64,000 nucleotides of DNA from Henriciella marina DSM 19595 (GTDB lineage: Bacteria > Pseudomonadota > Alphaproteobacteria > Caulobacterales > Hyphomonadaceae). The stretch is taken from contig NZ_AQXT01000002.1 of the NCBI RefSeq assembly GCF_000376805.1, positions 2,790,001 through 2,854,000 of the forward strand, written 5' to 3'. Position numbers and translations under genes: made by a program. Of this stretch, positions 37,228 to 45,586 are shown in pieces (position 1 is the stretch's first letter; each line of letters starts with the position of its first letter). The notes below the pieces were generated by a model that saw only the letters and a program-made list of their open reading frames with translations, was not told the DNA's origin and ran no database searches.

Positions 37228-37287
37228 TTTCGGGCTCCAGGCAATCTAAGGAATGCCCGGTATGCGAGATGACGTGCCGCCCCATCA

Positions 37288-37352
37288 TCCAGTTCGCGTA
37301 GGAGTCCTAAAATAGCTCTGGCCCGTGACTTGCTTCCAGTTTGCGTAGGATT
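37288..37352 (+). promoter_or_regulatory. two 18-bp direct repeats in the casposon divergent promoter region
   Basis: TCCAGTTCGCGTAGGAGT at 37288-37305 and TCCAGTTTGCGTAGGATT at 37335-37352 match in 16 of 18 positions with starts 47 bp apart (about 4.5 helical turns). They lie in the spacer between the HTH operon (minus, start 37227) and the regulator-cas1 operon (plus, start 37375), fitting operator sites for a casposon-encoded HTH protein. Confidence 0.55.
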
Positions 37353-37374
37353 TGTAACTTGGGAAACTAGAGCG

Positions 37375-38319
37375 ATGAGAAAGGAAGCCGTGCTCGCAAT
37401 GCTCGCTGCGAAAGCCGCAAGTCTCGGCGTCGATCCACCAAGCGAAGCGAAGTTCGAGAGCTGGATTACCAAGGGACTGATAGATGGTGCGAGCGCCAAG
37501 GGTATTAGGCGCGGCATTCCCCCACAATGGAGTTTTGATGAGAAATCCGTTCGGGCTGCAATCGAGATTATTGGGCTAGAAGCGAGAGGAGCGAAACGAA
37601 CCGCTCAACTCCGCATAGGATTAGCGGTTGCAGGTTTTAAAGTGGATCCGGATGAGCTTTTGCAAAACGTGGCAAGTGAAGCCAGTCGCAGTTTCAAACG
37701 TATGCGCAGAAATGGCTGGCGAAATTTCAGTTCAAGGAGCTTCGCGAATGAGCCGTCAGATCGTCTCTTGAAACGAGCCGATCAAGTTGCGCCCATACTG
37801 AAAGACGAAGGTTGGGCAATGCCGAGAGAGGCCATCTTGGAAGCTGGATTCACAATCTTGATTGGTAGTAGTTCGGACGCATCCATACCCAATTCGGTGA
37901 TGGACGGGGCTCGAAGTCTTCTAAGCGAACATTTTGGTGAACTGCTTGGAGATCAGCTCGCGCCGGCGCTCACTGAAATGCAGGACTTGGTTCAGTTTAT
38001 GCCCGGTATCGCAGGTGATGCCGAGAACACCGATTTTAGTTTGGAAGAGAGACTGAGCAGCGTGAAAGCTGGCGATTTGGTCAAAGCAATTTCCATTGCT
38101 CAAACATTCGCGAACGCCACCAAGTTCGAACCAATACTTCCCTTAAGTAATGTAACAAAGTTAGTGATCGAAACCGCTTTCAAAGCCCCAAACTGGCAAG
38201 CCATTTTGGTGGGCGTTCTGACGGTCCAACTACCACTTTTGGAGGCGATTTTGGGGCCAGATTTTGCTACACTTTTTGCGAAGTTAGTAGGACTGGAGCC
38301 AAACCCCGATGCGACATGA
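37375..38319 (+). CDS. MerR-like/winged-helix casposon protein upstream of cas1
   Basis: 314 residues from ATG 37375. An N-terminal segment FESWITKGLIDGASAKGIRRGIPPQWSFDEKSVRAAIEII (about residues 27-66) looks like a MerR-type helix-turn-helix with wing (W-GLI-P..G....R.W). The middle is basic (SFKRMRRNGWRNF), the rest helical, and the last 60 residues contain a hydrophobic helix. I recognise no family. The stop overlaps the cas1 start by 11 bases, so both are translationally coupled and it may be a cofactor or regulator of the integrase. A GTG or TTG start slightly upstream (37330) is less likely. Confidence 0.68.
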   Translation: MRKEAVLAMLAAKAASLGVDPPSEAKFESWITKGLIDGASAKGIRRGIPPQWSFDEKSVRAAIEIIGLEARGAKRTAQLRIGLAVAGFKVDPDELLQNVASEASRSFKRMRRNGWRNFSSRSFANEPSDRLLKRADQVAPILKDEGWAMPREAILEAGFTILIGSSSDASIPNSVMDGARSLLSEHFGELLGDQLAPALTEMQDLVQFMPGIAGDAENTDFSLEERLSSVKAGDLVKAISIAQTFANATKFEPILPLSNVTKLVIETAFKAPNWQAILVGVLTVQLPLLEAILGPDFATLFAKLVGLEPNPDAT

Positions 38320-39400
38320 AACGTTCGAAAATTTGGTGCCGGAAGACCAAGACGAATGGAGTGCCCGAAGCAACTATTGGCTAGCCCGATCCGAAACATG
38401 TCAATCCCCTCGCAAACGGCGCGAGCGTCAGAAACGCCCGCTCATTCTCGTCGGCTATGGCCTATCCATAAAAGTCGAGAAAGGTCGCCTAATCATCCAG
38501 GACGGCACGACGCATTTTCCGAGCAAACCAGTTCAGCATGTTTTCTTCAAAGGCAGTCTCGACCTGCCACCGCGTATCGTCATCATTGATGGGGCCGGTT
38601 CTATCACGCTGGATGCGGTCGACTGGCTCACGGAACAGGGGATCGCCCTTATCCGCATCAAATATGATGGCTCGAATACGTCTGTGATGAGCCCAACCGG
38701 CTATGCGGGCGATCCTGAAAAAATTGCATGGCAAATGAAGGCCCGCGAAAGCGAGGCGCTGAAGATCGAGTTTGCAGCGCCGCTCACCATTAAAAAACTG
38801 GAAGCCGCGCTTGTGACGCTTCGCGATTGTCTGCCTGCGTCTGCCGATCGAAGCCGTGCGATCGAGGCAACTTCGGCATGCCTGGAATTCATCGAAAGCG
38901 GGCGAGCCGACAAAACACAGAAGCTTCGCGGTCAGGAAGGCAAAGCGGCCTACTGGTATTGGCGGGCCTGGCACCCTCTCGACATCAATTGGAAAGCGGC
39001 AAAGCAGTTTCCCATTCCTGAGGAGTGGCGGACGTTCACCGCAAGGTCATCGGTCAATTCATCGAAGAAAGAGCCAAACCGAAACGCATCGCACCCGATC
39101 AATGCGATGCTGAACTACGTTTACACAGCACTTCTCACACAAACGAAAATCAAAGCGATCGCAGACGGCTATGATCCGATGATCGGCGTGATGCACAATC
39201 AGCGCGAGAAGAACAAAGACAACACGCCGTCATTCGCTTTGGATTTGATGGAACCGATGCGGCCCGTGGTCGATCGGGTTATCTTGAAGCTGATCGCTGA
39301 AGAGACGTTTTCGGGAGCGGATTTTGATTTGCAGAGTGATGGAGTGGTGCGGGTGAATCCGGTCCTCGTCAAGACTTTGGTTCGAGTCCTTAACGTGTGA
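38309..39400 (+). CDS. cas1: Cas1-family casposon integrase (casposase)
   Basis: 363 residues. The C-terminal helical domain carries the Cas1 active site: Glu210 in RGQEGKAAYWYW, His296 in GVMHNQ, Asp312 and Glu315 in ALDLMEPMRPVVDR, and HPINAMLNYVYTALL. The N-terminal beta domain (about residues 45-130) has GYGLSIKVEKGRLIIQ and IDGAGSITLDAVDWLTEQGIALIRI, typical of Cas1. In CRISPR systems Cas1 integrates spacers with Cas2; here no cas2, no other cas gene and no repeat array occur, and family B polymerase genes sit beside it, as in casposons. It ends soon after the core, so no C-terminal HTH extension is seen. Coupled to the preceding gene by 11 bases. Confidence 0.95.
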   Translation: MRHETFENLVPEDQDEWSARSNYWLARSETCQSPRKRRERQKRPLILVGYGLSIKVEKGRLIIQDGTTHFPSKPVQHVFFKGSLDLPPRIVIIDGAGSITLDAVDWLTEQGIALIRIKYDGSNTSVMSPTGYAGDPEKIAWQMKARESEALKIEFAAPLTIKKLEAALVTLRDCLPASADRSRAIEATSACLEFIESGRADKTQKLRGQEGKAAYWYWRAWHPLDINWKAAKQFPIPEEWRTFTARSSVNSSKKEPNRNASHPINAMLNYVYTALLTQTKIKAIADGYDPMIGVMHNQREKNKDNTPSFALDLMEPMRPVVDRVILKLIAEETFSGADFDLQSDGVVRVNPVLVKTLVRVLNV

Positions 39401-39735
39401 GATGTTCAGAAAAGTTGGACAAGCTGTAGATTCTAGTGGCAGGTCGCTTCAACCTGTGAATGCGTTTAGCTTAGGAGCTGTCAATTATCGAACCGGTTCT
39501 TATATGGCTTGTCGGCTACACTGCGGCAAAAGCACTTGACGGTGTATGGGATGCTGCAACTTCGCCCTCTCTCGCTAAGGATATCGCGAAGCAGATAGAC
39601 GAATGGCAAAAGTCCCTGCCTGAAAAGTTATATCTTTCTGCGGGTCGCATTCTTTTTGAACGTGATTCACCACTAGACAGCAGCGATGATGCACTGGCCA
39701 TCGTACAGCTTCGTAAGCGCCTTCGCGAAGAAACC

Positions 39736-42700
39736 GTGCCTGATGTCGAGTTATGGACCAACGCATTGAAGGAACAGTGGAGAAACGTCCGTGACATTGG
39801 CGACGGACTTCAACCATTCTTTTGTGCCAAAGAATCCGAAGTTACGCCTTATATTGAAAGTCTGGCCAGTCGACTTCGGGATGTGTGCATCCAAAATGAG
39901 AGCTTCTTCCGAAAGGCTGTTTTCAAAACTCTCGAAAACGTTGCTGAAAAAGTCTCGGCCATCGAAGCAGGCATGGTCACGAGGTCAGAAGCAGCTAATC
40001 TGAAAGCCGATGCACTGCCTGCCGAATATGCTGCAGAGCACTGCGAAAGAGAAGCTGATGCGCTTCGTCGATTTCGGTTGGTTCCGGAATTCAAAGCCCG
40101 GGAGAAGGCTGAACGGCTCGCAAATCGATTGACTTTCGGTGACTTGAGACTTGCTCCGAATGAGGTTCGCTCCTCCACGCTAGGGCTGTGTATCCGTACT
40201 CTGTCGCCGGAGCCGACGAGATCGGTCGCGCAACAGTTGCTGGTTGAAGTGGGCAACTTACCTCGCTCTCCGGAACTGGAAGTGGCACAGGCCCTTTTTT
40301 CCGGACCATACGGTGACACATCAGTGCGCAAAGCTTTGGTCGCCCTAAATACAAATGACAGCTGGTCGGCAGCGTTTATCCAACAATTCAATTCGACATC
40401 CCCAGAAACCGCTCTGGAATGGCTGACAGATGCCGGGCATGAATTCGACAAGCTCGATACTCACGCCAAATGTGCGATCATTGTCAATCTGATGGAAAGA
40501 GGAAATTGGGAGCTCGCGAAGCGTCTAGGAGAACAACTGACGGAAATCGATTTCGAATTTTCTCCAGTAGCGGAGGATTTCTTTGGATTAGCGCTAACAG
40601 GCACACTATCGCCGGAGGAACACAGGAGTGTTCTGCTATTCGGGGTCCCCTTTTCCGCAGATAGGTACCGGTTGTCCGACACAGGCGAGAGTTTAGCGCT
40701 GCGCCACAGGGCTATTGGTCTGTTTGGAAGCGCCAGCGAACGTTACCTGCAGAATGGATTGCGCACGAGAGCACTAGAGACCAACAAGTTGGGCCTCTGG
40801 TTGAGTTTACTGTCCACTGAACGAAATGCAGATGCCACTGCGAGACTAAAAGCGCTCGTTTTGAATCCGCAGCAAGCCATCCATTTCGTCAACCTTGGCC
40901 TAAGATTCGGTCCGGCGATCGATCGGGAGCAAGCTGATAAAATAATCAAGAGACATGTTGCGCTGGAAGGTGAATTAGGCCGTTCAGGCAGTGAGGCCCG
41001 ATTAAGTTGGATTCTGCTCGAGGATAATGCTGACGAAAGAGCGAATTTGCTGAATTCGTATGTGGGTAAGCTTCGCACTCATCTAGATGCCTCAGTATTG
41101 AATATGATGCTCGTCGAGACGCTTTGCGTGGCAGGTAGAATTTCGGAAGCAAAACGCAAAGCAGCTTCTATTGAAGAATTGCTGGATCAGCAGCGTGCTC
41201 AGTTAGATAGAATTATTCAGCAAAGCGAAAGCGGAGATCATTTCGAAACGCATGAAGCGGCCTTCCTGGAATCAGATTCTCTCGAAGACTTGGAAATGCT
41301 TCTCCAAAGCCTCGAAAAATCAGGTGATCCGCTAAAGCGTTCCGAGTATGCGCTCGAGCTCTTTGCTCGAACCCAATCTCTTAGTGATGCAAAGAGATAC
41401 TTGTCCGCCCTCGACGATGCCAAAAATGTTGCGGAACTAGATGAATTCCTCGATCGCCATGTTGAGTTGTCCAAGCAGTCTCACCAGATCGCGCTTCGAT
41501 ATGCGCAATCGCTCTATTTTCGAGGCCGGATTCAGGAGGCCTTGGAGTACGTCAGTCGTCTGAATGAAGACCATCCAAACCGTACCGTGCGTCAGCTACT
41601 GATTTCCTGTTTGCTTGAATGCGGTCAGTGGGAACGGCTGGGCCCGTTGTGTGAGGAGGCATTCGAAAAACGCGAAGACCTCACTAGCTCTGAGCTACTG
41701 GAGTACGCGCAAATTGCAACTTATTCGCGTCCTTCCGTTGTTGAGCCTATTGTCAGACACGTTGCTAACAACGCGCAGACAGATGCGACCTCCTTGGTAG
41801 CATGCTACCACATTGCGAGCAGCAGTGGCTGGGAGGGAGACGCCGAAGTTTCATCCTGGCTTCAACAAGCCGTGCAGTTGTCCGACCGAGACGGGCCGAT
41901 AAAGCAGATTTCTCTTGATGATTTGGTTCGTGATGCACCGGATTGGCACGAGCGGCAACGCGAGCTTTCTGAAGGTTTGCGGACCGCTAGCTATCCCCTG
42001 GAAATCTTCGGTGAAGCTAGTAATCGCAGCATATGTGAGCTTACGGCCCTTCGAGCCGCACGAAATCGCGACGCGGGTGATTTACGGTTCAAAGAACCTA
42101 TACCCGCGTTCTTTGGAAAAGAGCGAGAGACTCTTGAGGAGTTGCCCGAATGTGTACTCTGCGATCCCACATTTCTTATCAGCCTTGCAGACTTAAAATT
42201 GTTGGATCAATTCAAACAGAGTTTTGGGAGCGTCGTGATACCGCACGGAACACTCCAAAAACTTTTCAACAACGTCCGAGAAATATCCTTCCATCAACCC
42301 TCAGTCGTAGAAAAAGCCCGCAATGTCATTTCCTTAGTTGGGATCGGCGCTTTAGAGGCCATAAATGAAGCAGTTGAAGTTCCACCGCACCTTTTGACAG
42401 AGGCGGGATTGCGAACGGGCCGCCTTCTTCAAATTGCAGCAAGTGAGTCCCCTCCGGAACAGGGCGCTATTCTTGTCGTTCATCCAGGGCTGATTAAGAA
42501 AAGCACAAGCCTAGGTCGAGAAACGGCGGATTTGCGTGGATTGGAAAATGTAGTCGTTGGCTGTTTGCAGCTAACTAATTTTCTTCGGGATAACGGCCGG
42601 CTCACCCAAAGCGAGTATCAAACCGCTAGCAATTTTTTGAAGCTCCAAGGGGACCAGAACGCCGAATTCGACGATCGAATTAAGAAAGGCTGTACGTTGC

Positions 42701-43695
42701 TCATAGACGGGCTCGCCTTAAGCTACTTGAGCGATCTGAATATGCTGCAACCCTTAAGTCGATCCGGCTTGAAGCTCAAAATTTTAAATGCGGAGCTCCA
42801 GGAAGCTTATTCGCTTGTGCAATTCAATGAACATGCCGATTCAGCAATTGAATGCGTTGAGCGTCTCAGGGCTTTTTTGGAACGAGAGATCACCAGCGGA
42901 TTGGTGAAAATTGCCTCTCGTGATGTATATGAAACGGAGTATTCGAGCACTTCTTTGTTATTGAATATGGTCAAGCAGGCCCACAATTATGATGCGGTCT
43001 GTTGTGATGATCGAAGCATTAATAAGCTTCGCCAGGCCGGAAACGATCAAGGGTATGTGCCTGTTCTGAGCTCCCTAGACATACTCAATTATTGGTCTGC
43101 GTCGTCCAATCAAGCCTCGTATGATAAGTTCGAAACACTGAATCGGATGAGGAAGGCCTTATACATATTCGTTCCGCTCAGGGCGGACGAAATCGTTGAG
43201 GCGTTGACGCACTCAACAATAAGAGACGGCAAGATATCTGAAACAGCCGAATTGCGGGCAATACGTGAGTACATCGAGTTTGTTTCAATGACCGACTGGC
43301 TCTTAATTCCAGATGAATCCAACTGGGTGCAATCACTGCATAGCGCTTTCTTCGACGCGATTAGGATGCTTTGGGATGACCAATCAAGCATTGAGCAGGC
43401 TCCCGCGCGTTCGTCGTGGGTCTTGGAATTATATGACATTCGTGACTGGGTCAGATTCAGACAATTCAAGTCTTCTGAGTTGGTCCAACTACGATCAACT
43501 CAACTATGCTTTTTAGCGGGCTTGGCATTCCAGGTGTCCGACAGCACGCAGCAACAATTTATCGATTGGTTCGATCAAGACGTAGCAGAGCCCACAAAAC
43601 TTGGGGACCCCCTTACCTACGAGGCCTACCTCGAAGCGTCGAAGAAATATTACCGCGAATTCTTTCGTCACTTGAAAGAAGGTGTCGATGCCTGA
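39736..43695 (+). CDS. large helical-repeat protein with PIN-like nuclease motifs (casposon cargo)
   Basis: 1319 residues from GTG 39736; coding character continues 84 codons upstream to about 39484, so the true start may be ATT with AGGAG six bases before. The first 750 residues are helical repeats resembling TPR/ARM-type solenoid. Later, at about residues 805-850, CDPTFLISLADLKLLDQFKQ gives one PIN-like segment, and at about 985-1090 a second shows LIDGLALSYLSDL, LNAELQEAY and AVCCDDRSINKL, an acidic pattern fitting a PIN ribonuclease. No known defence family is recognised. Followed by a second gene with a 14-base overlap. Large solenoid-nuclease proteins on mobile elements are often anti-phage effectors (inference). 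Confidence 0.62.
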   Translation: MPDVELWTNALKEQWRNVRDIGDGLQPFFCAKESEVTPYIESLASRLRDVCIQNESFFRKAVFKTLENVAEKVSAIEAGMVTRSEAANLKADALPAEYAAEHCEREADALRRFRLVPEFKAREKAERLANRLTFGDLRLAPNEVRSSTLGLCIRTLSPEPTRSVAQQLLVEVGNLPRSPELEVAQALFSGPYGDTSVRKALVALNTNDSWSAAFIQQFNSTSPETALEWLTDAGHEFDKLDTHAKCAIIVNLMERGNWELAKRLGEQLTEIDFEFSPVAEDFFGLALTGTLSPEEHRSVLLFGVPFSADRYRLSDTGESLALRHRAIGLFGSASERYLQNGLRTRALETNKLGLWLSLLSTERNADATARLKALVLNPQQAIHFVNLGLRFGPAIDREQADKIIKRHVALEGELGRSGSEARLSWILLEDNADERANLLNSYVGKLRTHLDASVLNMMLVETLCVAGRISEAKRKAASIEELLDQQRAQLDRIIQQSESGDHFETHEAAFLESDSLEDLEMLLQSLEKSGDPLKRSEYALELFARTQSLSDAKRYLSALDDAKNVAELDEFLDRHVELSKQSHQIALRYAQSLYFRGRIQEALEYVSRLNEDHPNRTVRQLLISCLLECGQWERLGPLCEEAFEKREDLTSSELLEYAQIATYSRPSVVEPIVRHVANNAQTDATSLVACYHIASSSGWEGDAEVSSWLQQAVQLSDRDGPIKQISLDDLVRDAPDWHERQRELSEGLRTASYPLEIFGEASNRSICELTALRAARNRDAGDLRFKEPIPAFFGKERETLEELPECVLCDPTFLISLADLKLLDQFKQSFGSVVIPHGTLQKLFNNVREISFHQPSVVEKARNVISLVGIGALEAINEAVEVPPHLLTEAGLRTGRLLQIAASESPPEQGAILVVHPGLIKKSTSLGRETADLRGLENVVVGCLQLTNFLRDNGRLTQSEYQTASNFLKLQGDQNAEFDDRIKKGCTLLIDGLALSYLSDLNMLQPLSRSGLKLKILNAELQEAYSLVQFNEHADSAIECVERLRAFLEREITSGLVKIASRDVYETEYSSTSLLLNMVKQAHNYDAVCCDDRSINKLRQAGNDQGYVPVLSSLDILNYWSASSNQASYDKFETLNRMRKALYIFVPLRADEIVEALTHSTIRDGKISETAELRAIREYIEFVSMTDWLLIPDESNWVQSLHSAFFDAIRMLWDDQSSIEQAPARSSWVLELYDIRDWVRFRQFKSSELVQLRSTQLCFLAGLAFQVSDSTQQQFIDWFDQDVAEPTKLGDPLTYEAYLEASKKYYREFFRHLKEGVDA

Positions 43696-45586
43696 CACGA
43701 GAATCCTTGCCGGCTATGTCCTTCAAAGAATACCTCAAACGCTTAGACTTGAGCTTATGCAGGACAGCAATTTTGCTACCGAGATAAACCCCAATATCAC
43801 ACCCACAATTTCGCCATTTGAGAACGTCTCTTTTAAGGTCGACGAGTTCTTCGAAGCGTTGAGATGTGCAGTTCGCAACGTCGGACAAAAATATAATCTT
43901 GAAACCCGAGACGGTCGAAAAGCAAAAATCGTCGTCGACGAGCAATTTAAAGCTTCCTGCGTTGTCGATGAAGTCACACTTCAATTACCCGAAAGTCGCT
44001 TATTGTCGGATGACATCGACACGAAACTGACGGGATTAAAGGCTCTCGCCTATGGAAAGCTACCGTCCGAGCGATACGAGACGTGGGAACGGCGAATAAC
44101 CGACGAAGTGTCATTCGATCTTTTGTTGGAATTATACGAAGACTGCCAAAATTCGCCGGTTGGTGTAATGGAACAGATAAGCGGCCTGCCAGAAAAGGGG
44201 TCGGCGCCGTGGACGCTCTTTCTGCCGCATTGTGACGTATACTGGCAACGCTTAGTCGGAGACTTTTCGCTAAATGGCTCGGTAGACGAGTGCGCGTCTC
44301 AAGGAATAGTAGCGCAATTGGAGCGTTGGAAGGGATTGGACGAGCCTGCACGCATCAAGCAATCATTAAGCTTGTGCGGTCAGTCCCAACTTTCGGACGT
44401 ACTTGCCAGCACTCTCAACATTTACGACCACTTGGACGAAGTTGTTGATTGGGTACTGCTCAAAAAGGCTCCTATTACGGTCGTAGGATTGACCGAACTG
44501 CTACTGGCAAACTTGTGCAAGTACAGCGGCTTTCAAGAGCGAATTGGGGACCTGGTCCACGCGTTTATAGAAATGAATCCTGACAAGGGGCGTCAACCTA
44601 GCTACACGATCGCTGCAAACCTATTTGCAGGTATTGACGGGCTATCTGCTCGGTTCGCCAAGTTTCAAAATGTCTCCATATTCTATAGGCGTTATGTGGT
44701 AAGCACGCAGGCAACGTTGATACACTCGGAACTCGGAAGCGACGATGAATTACTCGCTTCGATTTCTGAAAGCCTGTTCGCTCATTACTCGCAGAACTAC
44801 TTGCTCAAAACTCTCCTCGAAACTGTAGAAACGCCAAGCTGGCACGTTGATGGACTGACGACTAATTCACTTTATGCCGATCATGCAGGCCGCCTTTTCA
44901 ACAAGGCGTCACTAGTGATCGAACATATTTCATGTGAACGACTAAAAACTTTATTATTTGGGGATTCGGGAAGCCTGCAATCAGATTGCCTACAGATGGC
45001 CTCGTTTAGACCGGGCTATTTAGAAGGAAGCCAAGCACCAACCAATCTCCTTCCGGTCGACTTGCACCGCGCCATCGACGAACAACTAAAGCTCGAAACG
45101 AATTCGGCTCGCGCATTTGTCGCACTTACAAATGCTATCCCAACGTTTGCGATCCCCGATATCTTTGTGGCACGAGCGAAGGATAAGATTGATCAAATAG
45201 GCCTTTTTATTTCCGACGTGAAAGAGCGCTATGAGGTTTGGGCCATACTAGGGAATCTGGCTCGACTTGCGGTTGTTTGCGGCAACGAGGACTTGGCCAA
45301 TTCTCTTGCCACACTGATCAAGCGGTACACCAATAGTGTGGAGTTCGCGCTCAATGCGACGGATGCCTTTAGATTGCTGCTATTGCTGAGCGCGGTATGT
45401 CGTGACCCAGAAGACAGATACAGATGGATTCAGCAGCAACTAGAATTCCTAGCTTTTTCTGAGTTTTCCAAGGAGCAACTCGTGCGGCTCGAACAAGAAC
45501 TTTTCGAGCTCTGCGCTATTGAGCCCGCCATGCGAGGCCATCTGGCTAAATCGATAGCCGCAATCAGGTATACAGCACGCCAATAA
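43682..45586 (+). CDS. unknown helical protein, partner of the PIN-like protein
   Basis: 634 residues, overlapping the preceding gene by 14 bases, so made together with it. The N-terminal 100 residues have strand-helix text with a possible nucleic-acid or protein-interaction fold; the remainder is mostly helical with leucine-rich segments and no catalytic motif I recognise. AT-rich like the rest of the right cargo. The stop lies only 2 bases from the inner end of the right inverted repeat, so the gene is the last in the element. A defence complex with the preceding protein is an inference from coupling only. Confidence 0.6.
   Translation: MSMPDTRILAGYVLQRIPQTLRLELMQDSNFATEINPNITPTISPFENVSFKVDEFFEALRCAVRNVGQKYNLETRDGRKAKIVVDEQFKASCVVDEVTLQLPESRLLSDDIDTKLTGLKALAYGKLPSERYETWERRITDEVSFDLLLELYEDCQNSPVGVMEQISGLPEKGSAPWTLFLPHCDVYWQRLVGDFSLNGSVDECASQGIVAQLERWKGLDEPARIKQSLSLCGQSQLSDVLASTLNIYDHLDEVVDWVLLKKAPITVVGLTELLLANLCKYSGFQERIGDLVHAFIEMNPDKGRQPSYTIAANLFAGIDGLSARFAKFQNVSIFYRRYVVSTQATLIHSELGSDDELLASISESLFAHYSQNYLLKTLLETVETPSWHVDGLTTNSLYADHAGRLFNKASLVIEHISCERLKTLLFGDSGSLQSDCLQMASFRPGYLEGSQAPTNLLPVDLHRAIDEQLKLETNSARAFVALTNAIPTFAIPDIFVARAKDKIDQIGLFISDVKERYEVWAILGNLARLAVVCGNEDLANSLATLIKRYTNSVEFALNATDAFRLLLLLSAVCRDPEDRYRWIQQQLEFLAFSEFSKEQLVRLEQELFELCAIEPAMRGHLAKSIAAIRYTARQ

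Noticed and set aside
37288-37352. Two direct repeats as a mini CRISPR array
   Set aside because: Only two imperfect copies, in a promoter spacer, with no further units.
38309-39400. Cas1 as part of a CRISPR-Cas system
   Set aside because: No cas2, no effector cas genes and no repeat-spacer array were found on either side; family B polymerase genes and terminal repeats fit a casposon.
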